In this document: in pieces, positions 32,395 to 39,132 of the stretch | Numbering within the stretch: the stretch's first letter is position 1 | How the letters are laid out: every line of letters begins with the position of its first letter | Assembly: GCA_948473115.1 (NCBI GenBank) | Contig: CAOKWI010000042.1 | Location: 1 to 39,132, forward strand | Source of the DNA: an uncultured Lachnospiraceae bacterium | GTDB taxonomy: Bacteria; Bacillota; Clostridia; Lachnospirales; Lachnospiraceae | Direction: 5' to 3' | Length of the DNA stretch: 39,132 nucleotides | The notes under the pieces: model-generated | Databases searched by the model: none | What the model was told of the DNA's origin: nothing | Seen by the model: only the letters and a program-made list of their open reading frames with translations | Position numbers and translations under genes: made by a program

Positions 32395-33972
32395 ATGAAA
32401 CAATTTATACTCATGAACGAAAACTTTTGCCGACCTAAATCTATAACGAGTGAACGCATGGTCAGTGTTGAACAGAAAGCAGCAGATAAATGCGTTCACG
32501 AGTATATGAGCAAATGGATACGAAAAGTTAGTTCTTTTTTCTTAATCATGATCCTGATAGGTTCCATTCCCTCTGTCAGGGTGTGTGCCGGCTTCGAAAT
32601 TCCCAGAATCTGCCAGGTACAGGTGGATTCCGGCGCTTTTTATCCTGTCAAGACGCTGGATTATGGCTATGATCATAATACCTACTTTTCCCTGCGGGAC
32701 ATTGCCATGATCCTCAGGGATACGGACAAGCGTTTTTCCCTGGACGTTGCGAAAAGCGCTGTCTCCCTGAATCCTGGAGGGACTTATTTCCCTGTGGGGA
32801 CGGAAAACGTTCTCTGGGAAGACCGGGAGAATCCGGACGTTTCCCTGCGGCGGAATGAATGCAATGTAAACGGACAGACGGTATTTTACTATACCCTGAT
32901 TATGAAGCTGCCATCCGGTTATTATGACTGCTTCATGATGGCGGCGGATCTGGCCATGATCCTGGATGTGGATATGGCTGCACCCGCAGCAGGTTCCCTG
33001 CAGTTCAATATACAGGAGCCTTTCCATATTTCTCCGGATGCTATGGAACAGGCCGGCTATTTCTACGGCGTCAACAGTGTGCTGGCGGGTGATGCCACCA
33101 CAGGGGAGATTTACTATCAATATCAGTCGGATACTCCCTACTCCATAGCCAGTACCACCAAGCTGATGACCTGTCTCCTGGCCATGGAGGCGATCTCTGC
33201 CGGACAGATTTTCCCGGAGGAACAGGTCACCATCTCGGACGCGGCACAGAGGCTGTCTGCTTCGGATGACGGGGTGATTCCCATGGAGGCCGGGGAGCAG
33301 ATTACGGTGCAGGATCTCCTGGTGGGGGCGCTTCTGCCTTCCAGCAATGAATGTGCATTGTGCCTGGCCGAAAGGATTGCCGGTTCGGAGGAAGCCTTTG
33401 TCCAGAGGATGAATCAGAAGGCGCAGGAACTGGGGCTATCCCAGGCGGTCTTTTATAACAGCCACGGCCTGCCCTGTTACACGGAGGATCAGATTCCTTC
33501 CAAAATACAGAATCACATGAGTGCAGAGGATATGTTCCGGCTGGTGTCTTACCTGCTGAAGGTATATCCCCGGATCACGGATATCACATCCATGGAAAAC
33601 GCTACGTTAAGTTATCATGACATTGAAGTACGTAATTCAAATCCTCTTTTGTATAATATGCCCGAAGTAACCGGCCTGAAGACGGGAACCACCAACAATG
33701 CCGGGGCCTGTCTGGTCACTTCCCTGGCGGCGGATAACGGGACTGAGGAGCATGATCTGGTGGTGATTGTGCTGGGAGCAGAAGACGGCATAGAAAGAGG
33801 GCGCGTCTCAGGACTGCTGGCCAGATATGCCCTGCAGACTTTCCGGACAGGCGGGGAAGAGACCGAGGAGGGGGCATCTGTCCAGGCGCCCCTGCATCTG
33901 CCGACACATGCGGAGGCGGCGGTAGACCGGATCCTTCGGACGGCAAAAAAAGCACATGCAACAGAGCAATAA
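32395..33972 (+). CDS. D-alanyl-D-alanine carboxypeptidase (DacF-type penicillin-binding protein)
   Basis: A 525-residue secreted serine peptidase of family S11 that trims D-Ala from peptidoglycan stem peptides. Catalytic motifs: S253-x-x-K256 (SIASTTKLM), S316-x-N318 (PSSNECAL) and K429-T-G431 (GLKTGTT). An unusually long charged N-terminus precedes the hydrophobic signal segment (about residues 43-60). Residues about 70-200 look like a copper-amine-oxidase-type stalk domain (FSLRDIAMIL, FSLDVAKSAVSL). The usual C-terminal beta domain and membrane anchor are short or absent. ATG 32395 follows AAGGGAG by 5 bases. Confidence 0.87.
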   Translation: MKQFILMNENFCRPKSITSERMVSVEQKAADKCVHEYMSKWIRKVSSFFLIMILIGSIPSVRVCAGFEIPRICQVQVDSGAFYPVKTLDYGYDHNTYFSLRDIAMILRDTDKRFSLDVAKSAVSLNPGGTYFPVGTENVLWEDRENPDVSLRRNECNVNGQTVFYYTLIMKLPSGYYDCFMMAADLAMILDVDMAAPAAGSLQFNIQEPFHISPDAMEQAGYFYGVNSVLAGDATTGEIYYQYQSDTPYSIASTTKLMTCLLAMEAISAGQIFPEEQVTISDAAQRLSASDDGVIPMEAGEQITVQDLLVGALLPSSNECALCLAERIAGSEEAFVQRMNQKAQELGLSQAVFYNSHGLPCYTEDQIPSKIQNHMSAEDMFRLVSYLLKVYPRITDITSMENATLSYHDIEVRNSNPLLYNMPEVTGLKTGTTNNAGACLVTSLAADNGTEEHDLVVIVLGAEDGIERGRVSGLLARYALQTFRTGGEETEEGASVQAPLHLPTHAEAAVDRILRTAKKAHATEQ

Positions 33973-33974
33973 CG

Positions 33975-34135
33975 GAGCAAAAGCAGGACAGTGACAGGGA
34001 AGTAACGGAGCAGTAACAGAATAGTAACAGAACAGCAGCAGGGAAGTAAATGAACAGAAACAGAACAGCAGCAGTAAATGAACAGAAATAGAACAGCAAC
34101 AATACAGAAATAGGACAGTAATAGGACAGGAGTAA
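33975..34135 (+). repeat. Degenerate AACAGAA/CAGCAG-type intergenic repeat
   Basis: A low-complexity stretch of about 160 bases made of variants of GGAGCAGTAACAGAA, AACAGAACAGCAGCAG and GAAATAGAACAG. It is non-coding on the plus strand and separates the DacF gene from the lipoprotein gene. The purine-rich strand is free of stable hairpins. It may have grown by slippage. Confidence 0.6.
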
Positions 34136-34141
34136 TATATT

Positions 34142-35200
34142 ATGAAGAAAGATTTTTCCACAGTAACAGGAATTGGATATAAATTGCTTTACAGTTCCAT
34201 GGCGGTGATTTTGATGGTCAATCTGCTTACGGGCTGCGCTGGCCCTGGGAGTGAGGGTGGTCTGTCCGTGAAAGAACCGGCAGAAGCCTTGGATACCCAA
34301 TTGCCGGGAGGGCAGCCGGTTCCGGCACAGATGGAAACGGAAGAGCAATTGCGTGAAAGGCTGGCGGCCTTGCAGGATAAGCCGGAAACGCTGGCTGAGA
34401 GGATTGCCTTTTACGAAGAACTGCTGGCCAGGGATCTTTTCCGCGAGGAGGATTATCTGGAACTGGCGGGGCTGTATGCCGATGCCGGCGACAGGGAGGC
34501 ACAGCGCCGGATGCTCTGGTGGGCTTTCCGCCTGTACCCCGGGGAGGAATATGCCCGGAAGCTGCAGGAACTGATCCTGCGGTGTAGCAGTGACGAGAAA
34601 CCGGCGGAGGCACTGGTCACCGCCTTGCAGCAGGCGCTGGCAGAGCGGGATGCGGCAGCGTTTCGCGCTGTGGTACAGGGGGAGGACTGGAGGGAGACTT
34701 TCCAGGAGGCGCCGGAGATTTACGCCACTTCCACCCTCTATACCGGCGGAGGCCTGACGGCGCAGATCGTGAGCGACAGCTATGAGACGGAGGTATTTCT
34801 GCTGTCTGCTGACGGGGCGTGTCTCTATGGCCGCCTGAATGACGCCGGAAGTCTGATCGGTTCCGCAGTGTATGGGGACGGCGCTTACAATGGCGATGCA
34901 GAGGTCTGCTGGTTTGACGGGGAGGGCAGCCAGTATAAAAAGTATCAGGCTTCGCTGCGCAATGACGTCTGTGTGGATGAACTTTCTGTAGAGTATGAGG
35001 GCGCTGTCTACAAAGGCGCTTTGGGTGAGGATGGTTCCACAAAGGAGGAACAGCAGGAGAAGGTGACCCTTGCAGGCGGCGTGGTGTACGCTTACCAGGA
35101 GGGCGGCCGCGGTTATCTCTACCAGGAGGATGCCACCAGGGAATCCTTCCGGATGGACTGCGAATCGCTGGGACTGCCCCGTGCGGAGATCTGGGAATAG
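34142..35200 (+). CDS. Lipoprotein with helical-repeat and MORN-like regions
   Basis: A 352-residue predicted lipoprotein. The signal helix ends in lipobox LLTGC (Cys about residue 31). Residues about 65-150 form helical, TPR-like repeats (ERLAALQDKPETLAERIAFYEELLARDLF, YLELAGLYADAGD). The C-terminal part (about 195-330) has beta-strand repeats reminiscent of MORN repeats (YGRLNDAGSLIGSAVYGDGAYNGDAEVCWFDGEG). Function unknown; it probably acts on the outer membrane face. It is 12 bases upstream of the metalloprotease gene, so they likely form an operon. Confidence 0.7.
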   Translation: MKKDFSTVTGIGYKLLYSSMAVILMVNLLTGCAGPGSEGGLSVKEPAEALDTQLPGGQPVPAQMETEEQLRERLAALQDKPETLAERIAFYEELLARDLFREEDYLELAGLYADAGDREAQRRMLWWAFRLYPGEEYARKLQELILRCSSDEKPAEALVTALQQALAERDAAAFRAVVQGEDWRETFQEAPEIYATSTLYTGGGLTAQIVSDSYETEVFLLSADGACLYGRLNDAGSLIGSAVYGDGAYNGDAEVCWFDGEGSQYKKYQASLRNDVCVDELSVEYEGAVYKGALGEDGSTKEEQQEKVTLAGGVVYAYQEGGRGYLYQEDATRESFRMDCESLGLPRAEIWE

Positions 35201-35212
35201 AGGAGGCCGGTT

Positions 35213-38200
35213 ATGAAGAGAACAGGACAAATGGGAAAAGGGATTATCAGTGTGCTGCTCGCCGTATTGCTGGGTATCGGACTGGCTTTTACCGGGTATG
35301 TGCCGGAGGTGGAGGCGGCGGGGGCTGCGACGGAGATGGCGAATCTGGTCATCTTTGTCAAGATGCAGGGAGCGGCAGGGAATGAGTTTGATACGATTGT
35401 GGACAACATATCTTATCAAACAGATAATTGGGCGCGGATCAAAGGCATGTTTCAGGGGGGCACTGATCCCCAGATCGACAATTCGTTTGCCAATTATATA
35501 CGGCTGGTCACCAATAACAAGGTGACAATTCAGAATATTTTCCCCCAGATATATACACGTGATGACGGCACGGAAGGCATCCATGTGCTGGAACTGTCGT
35601 TGGCCCGGTATGATACGCCCGATGCCATGGCATATGAGGTGATCGAAAGAATACGGACGTCAAGTCCGGGCAATAACCCCGATTGTCTGGATGTGTCAGG
35701 TTATAACCTGGATCTCAACGGAGATGGCTGTGTGGATAATCTGACCATTCTGGTACAGGGTGACAATATCAATGGTGAAGACCATTCCTTTAAAACGGAT
35801 TATGGCGGGGCTGAGACGATCAACGGTCTGTATGTCCGTTGTTATAATGCCATGCCTTCTTCCGGTGTGCTGGGCGGGGGCGGCGCCAGGCTGATCAGCC
35901 ATGAGTTCCTGCACACGCTGGGGCTGCCGGATCTGTACAGGAAGGATATCGTGCCGGGCCAGGAAGGAGGTCCTGTGGGTATATGGGATGTAATGGCAGG
36001 ATCCGCCTCTACGGTGCCACAGTATCCTTTGGGATATCTGCGGGCAAGGGAGGGATGGCTGGAGGGAGATCAGGTTGGAGAGATCACAGGAAGTGGTACA
36101 TATACCCTGACAGCGGTGAGCCAGCCGGACGGGATCGGCGGCACCAGACTTTTCACCATCCGCACACCTATGACTCAGGGAGATTCCGAGATTATCTGCC
36201 TGGAATACCGGCAGGCGCTGCCGACTCCCAATTATGAGCATTTTCCGGCGGGCTACGGAGGCCTGGTCATGTACCGTGTGGACAATAAAGTAGACGATAA
36301 ATCCAATTTCTTTGGGGAGAATTATATTTATGTATACCGTCCCGGCGCCACGGCTCCTAATGACTGTGTGCCTAAGACCTTAGATGCTGCCTTGAAGACG
36401 GGACAGACCTACGGCAGCACAGATCTGTCCGCCCCCGTTTCGGAGAATACCCTTCATTATTCGGACGGCAGCAACAGCGGCATCCGCATCAGCAACCTGC
36501 AGTTTGTGCCGGATACGAATGAAACCCAGATCACCTTCCAGGTGGACCTTGCGGAATATGGGGACGGATGGCAGGCGCTGGGAGGGGTGGCTGCCGATGA
36601 TGTGGGGAATAGGGTGACAAACTTATATGCCGATTCCGCCGGGAATCTGTACCTGGGCTATATCAATACGGCAGGACAGCTGTGTGTGCGCAGATGGGAT
36701 CAGGCGACAGGGCTCTGGCAGCAGATGGGCGGAACACTTGCAGCCCACGGAGGTTCCATAGTGGCCATGTCTGACTGTAACGGTCAATTGTATCTTGCCT
36801 ATGTGGATCCCGCCGGGAATCCGGTCTATTCTGTGTGGAACGGCAGCAGCTGGAGCAGCGCGGTCCAGATGGATACCGGATATCCGAATTCGATACAGCT
36901 GCTGGCGGACGGCAGTGAGATTTATGCCGCATACCAGAGACCCAGGGGAGATCAGCAGCAGCTGGTCATACGGAATCTGAACAGCGGGGCGGTGGTGGTC
37001 GATGACCGCACTGCCAGTACCTCTGCAGGAGGGTTCGGCAATCCCACTGTGGCAAAGCAGGGAGAACTGTTCTATGTGGCGTACGGGGTATATCCCGAAG
37101 TCAGTAAGATCGATGTCTATGATACTGTGACGAAAGCCTGGTCCCCGGCGCTGGAATACGACAGGTACGGCAATATCAATCTGCTGCACCGGCAGGGGAT
37201 GAAGCTGTATGGCTTTTCCGGCAAGCCGAGTGCGCCCGGGGAAGCAGAAGTCATTCCGGTGCTGACGATGTGGAACGGCTCCGCGTGGACGAGGACAGCG
37301 GTTCCGCAGATGCCCCGGTATCACCAGGTTTCCCTGCTGACGGCAGGTGAGACAGTATACCTGGCCTATAAAGATGATATTGAGAAAAAGGCTGGCATGC
37401 TCCGGCTTTCAGGGGACAGCTTCGTGTCCTGCTATGAAGGGCTGAACGGGCAGGCGGAGGATTTCCAGGCAGCAGCCGTCGGAGATCAGGTGTTTGTTGC
37501 CACTACGACGGGCAATACGGTAGTGGTGCGGTGCCAGAAGGTGGAGTACGAGCCGGAACCCGTGCCCCCCCCATTGCCTCCGCTCACCGTGAGCCTGACG
37601 CCGCCGGCAGGCTATACCAATGCCGACGTCTATATCGACGGGATCCGGTATACAGCCACGAAAAGCGGTGACGGCTATACACTGCAGCTGCCGGATCAGA
37701 CCGGAAAGACTGCGGTCATGTACTATTACAATGAGAGGAATGTTCCCAAGGGGATGTATGTTTGGAGACTGAGCTATCAGGGAGATACCTGTACTGCAAC
37801 TCCACTGCCGGGGCTTCAGGATCTGCTCAGCTACCATGGATTTTCCATACGGGTACAGGGATATTCGGGACTGCGGTTCAAATCCGGTATCGATGCCCAG
37901 ACGCGGGCGCAGCTTCTGGGCGGCGGGGTGAACGGATACCATCTGGTTGAATATGGCACACTGCTGATCACCGGATCCAACATGCAGAAGTATCCTTTTA
38001 TTAAGGACGGTGAAAAGGTGGGAGGCGGACGTTCTTACTGGACGGAGAACGGTGTTGTGAATGACCGTATCTTTGAGACAGTGGACGGGCGGTATCGATT
38101 TGCGTCGGTGGTCACCAAACTGCCGCAGCAGCAGTATGCCACCGAGCTTGCATTCCGCGGTTATGCAATCTTGCAGAGCGAAGACGGCGAACAGCTTATC

Positions 38201-38332
38201 ATTTATGGACCGCCGGTAGCCCGCAGCATATACACTGTGGCGAAGCAGGTGCTGGCGGCCGGGGAATTCAAGCCGGGCAGCAACGGTTACAATTATGTCA
38301 AAGGGATTGTGGATGTAGTGGAAGGGCGATGA
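35213..38332 (+). CDS. Large secreted M6-family-like metalloprotease
   Basis: A 1039-residue secreted protein. Signal peptide (1-36, ending VEAA). The metalloprotease domain (about 42-430) has the zinc motif H230-E231-F-L-H234-T-L-G237-L-P-D240, matching HExxHxxGxxD of M6 (immune-inhibitor-A-like) proteases, and a nearby GIWDVMAGS Met-turn. Residues about 445-780 hold repeats of the type LYLGYINTAGQLCVRRWD and IYAAYQRPRG, likely a beta-propeller. A Pro-rich linker (EPEPVPPPLPP) leads to a C-terminal domain with GLRFKSGID, VEYGTLL and YVKGIVDVV blocks common in Clostridia surface proteins. AGGAGG precedes the ATG. No sortase motif is seen; release or non-covalent wall binding is likely. Confidence 0.85.
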   Translation: MKRTGQMGKGIISVLLAVLLGIGLAFTGYVPEVEAAGAATEMANLVIFVKMQGAAGNEFDTIVDNISYQTDNWARIKGMFQGGTDPQIDNSFANYIRLVTNNKVTIQNIFPQIYTRDDGTEGIHVLELSLARYDTPDAMAYEVIERIRTSSPGNNPDCLDVSGYNLDLNGDGCVDNLTILVQGDNINGEDHSFKTDYGGAETINGLYVRCYNAMPSSGVLGGGGARLISHEFLHTLGLPDLYRKDIVPGQEGGPVGIWDVMAGSASTVPQYPLGYLRAREGWLEGDQVGEITGSGTYTLTAVSQPDGIGGTRLFTIRTPMTQGDSEIICLEYRQALPTPNYEHFPAGYGGLVMYRVDNKVDDKSNFFGENYIYVYRPGATAPNDCVPKTLDAALKTGQTYGSTDLSAPVSENTLHYSDGSNSGIRISNLQFVPDTNETQITFQVDLAEYGDGWQALGGVAADDVGNRVTNLYADSAGNLYLGYINTAGQLCVRRWDQATGLWQQMGGTLAAHGGSIVAMSDCNGQLYLAYVDPAGNPVYSVWNGSSWSSAVQMDTGYPNSIQLLADGSEIYAAYQRPRGDQQQLVIRNLNSGAVVVDDRTASTSAGGFGNPTVAKQGELFYVAYGVYPEVSKIDVYDTVTKAWSPALEYDRYGNINLLHRQGMKLYGFSGKPSAPGEAEVIPVLTMWNGSAWTRTAVPQMPRYHQVSLLTAGETVYLAYKDDIEKKAGMLRLSGDSFVSCYEGLNGQAEDFQAAAVGDQVFVATTTGNTVVVRCQKVEYEPEPVPPPLPPLTVSLTPPAGYTNADVYIDGIRYTATKSGDGYTLQLPDQTGKTAVMYYYNERNVPKGMYVWRLSYQGDTCTATPLPGLQDLLSYHGFSIRVQGYSGLRFKSGIDAQTRAQLLGGGVNGYHLVEYGTLLITGSNMQKYPFIKDGEKVGGGRSYWTENGVVNDRIFETVDGRYRFASVVTKLPQQQYATELAFRGYAILQSEDGEQLIIYGPPVARSIYTVAKQVLAAGEFKPGSNGYNYVKGIVDVVEGR

Positions 38333-38395
38333 CCTGAGTTTCAATGTGTGCATTCGGATCTGTTCCCGCAGGGGAAAGATTCATACGGGAAAGGT

Positions 38396-39079
38396 ATGGG
38401 TAAAAACATGAAAAGTATTATGATAAAGGTGATAGCAGGATTTCTTCTGTTTACAGCGGGAGCGGCGGTGGCAGTGCCGGTATGCCGGATGTATGACAAG
38501 TCCCGTGCCGCGGAGGAGGCAGCCGTTGTCTCGGACGGTTCGGGGGATCCTGTGAGCGAAGGGAACAGCGGTGTTGCTGAGGGAGAGCTGCAGCTGCGCG
38601 TGCGGGACGGCAATCTGGAGTGGTTTGACGGAGTGCGCTGGAATGACGCGGGAACGGTAAATGAACTTATGGCGGCAGATCCCATCGGACAGCCCTCCGA
38701 AGAGTGGCAGGCGTTGGTGGTACAGCTTGCCGAGACCCGGGCGGGGGAATATGCGGCGGAGCGGGAGACTTTGAGCAGGGACAGCGGCAGCCTTTCGGTG
38801 GATGAAGTCACGGTATCTCCTTCCCAGAACACGACACGCCCCGGGGCATCCGTGACGACAAAACCCACGACGCCGGCAACGTCAGCGACACCGACGCCGG
38901 GAGCTCCTGCAGGTCCTGTCCAGGATGACGGCGGCAATGACAATGATGATGACCACAATGAGCCGGCTGCGCCTGAACCGGATCCCGCGCCTGAACCGGA
39001 TCCCGCACCGGAACCGGAGCCTGCACCGGATGACACGGGAGACGGTGAGAACATAGAGTGGAGCGGCGACTACGAATAA
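38396..39079 (+). CDS. Membrane-anchored Pro/Glu/Asp-rich protein, unknown
   Basis: About 227 residues with one N-terminal hydrophobic helix (MIKVIAGFLLFTAGAAVAVPV), a folded segment about residues 60-120 (LQLRVRDGNLEWFDGVRWND), then a low-complexity Thr/Pro tail and repeated PEPDPA units near the end. The start is uncertain: ATG 38348, 38396 or 38408 are all in frame, none with a strong ribosome site; 38396 is chosen for its moderate purine run and proper signal helix. It follows the metalloprotease by 15-65 bases and is likely in the same operon. The downstream 39080-39132 holds nothing recognisable. Confidence 0.65.
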   Translation: MGKNMKSIMIKVIAGFLLFTAGAAVAVPVCRMYDKSRAAEEAAVVSDGSGDPVSEGNSGVAEGELQLRVRDGNLEWFDGVRWNDAGTVNELMAADPIGQPSEEWQALVVQLAETRAGEYAAERETLSRDSGSLSVDEVTVSPSQNTTRPGASVTTKPTTPATSATPTPGAPAGPVQDDGGNDNDDDHNEPAAPEPDPAPEPDPAPEPEPAPDDTGDGENIEWSGDYE

Positions 39080-39132
39080 CCACGGAAATCAATTTTCAAA
39101 AAAAGATAGATAAGATATAATGAAGGCATGGA

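Noticed and set aside
33716..35584. A 622-codon open frame on the minus strand across three features
   Set aside because: It runs antisense to the well-supported DacF and lipoprotein genes and through the low-complexity repeat. Its product is a His/Leu/Pro-rich string without domains. It is a by-product of GC-rich codon use and the repeat.

Overview
The window looks like a chromosomal stretch of a gut Firmicute, most likely a Lachnospiraceae (Clostridia) member. The grounds are strong AGGAGG ribosome sites, frequent TTG/GTG starts, DUF6870- and DUF6262-type accessory genes beside recombinases, a Clostridia-style potABCD operon, and secreted proteins with the surface-protein architecture usual in that family. 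Most of it is GC-rich; about 17850-19600 is visibly AT-rich and looks foreign. No RNA genes or CRISPR arrays were seen.

Layout. (1) About 8-5089: a Tn554-like, cargo-free element with three tandem tyrosine recombinases plus a small TnpC/DUF6262-like protein. Both ends carry related palindromic att-like sites. It lies directly against a 5'-truncated flavodoxin gene. (2) 5130-10503: a co-directional redox-type operon of flavodoxin remnant, cupin, cyclophilin-like lipoprotein, MATE transporter, carboxymuconolactone-decarboxylase-like protein, DUF4405 membrane protein and a flavodoxin + cyclophilin-like fusion lipoprotein, closed by a terminator. (3) 10806-16448: a second cargo-free recombinase element, with a DUF6870 protein and three tandem large serine recombinases. 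It abuts a 5'-truncated S8 (subtilisin-like) peptidase gene. (4) 16500-20256: a gene graveyard holding that peptidase remnant with an expanded GT-rich repeat, an IS4-type transposase tail, a catalytically dead tyrosine-recombinase-like protein, a truncated AAA ATPase, an unrecognised fragment, an IS-end-like repeat pair and a second S8 peptidase 3' end. (5) 20257-23408: an orphan GHKL sensor kinase, then on the minus strand an AraC regulator and a transglutaminase-like protein.

(6) 23702-28018: potABCD polyamine-type ABC transporter with a near-consensus promoter and a perfect 14-bp leader hairpin. Its PotD has a C-terminal membrane anchor and an N-terminal 12-residue repeat. It converges across a shared terminator on (7) 28131-31079, a large minus-strand membrane protein with two periplasmic-type solute-binding domains, a degenerate GGDEF and an intact-looking EAL domain. 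(8) 31615-39079: an envelope and secretion cluster of a membrane-anchored unknown, a DacF-type D,D-carboxypeptidase, a lipoprotein, a very large M6-like secreted metalloprotease and a Pro/Glu-rich membrane protein.

Two intergenic regions (23533-23672 and 31141-31468) hold what looks like one family of non-coding mobile units. They share 14-bp terminal inverted repeats starting GTA(A/G)C, are flanked by 8-bp direct repeats with one mismatch, and have hairpin-packed interiors. Both sit about 30 bp upstream of a TTGACA -35 box. The most notable themes are two independent recombinase-trio elements within 12 kb, this MITE-like family, and the anchored PotD facing a solute-sensing EAL protein.
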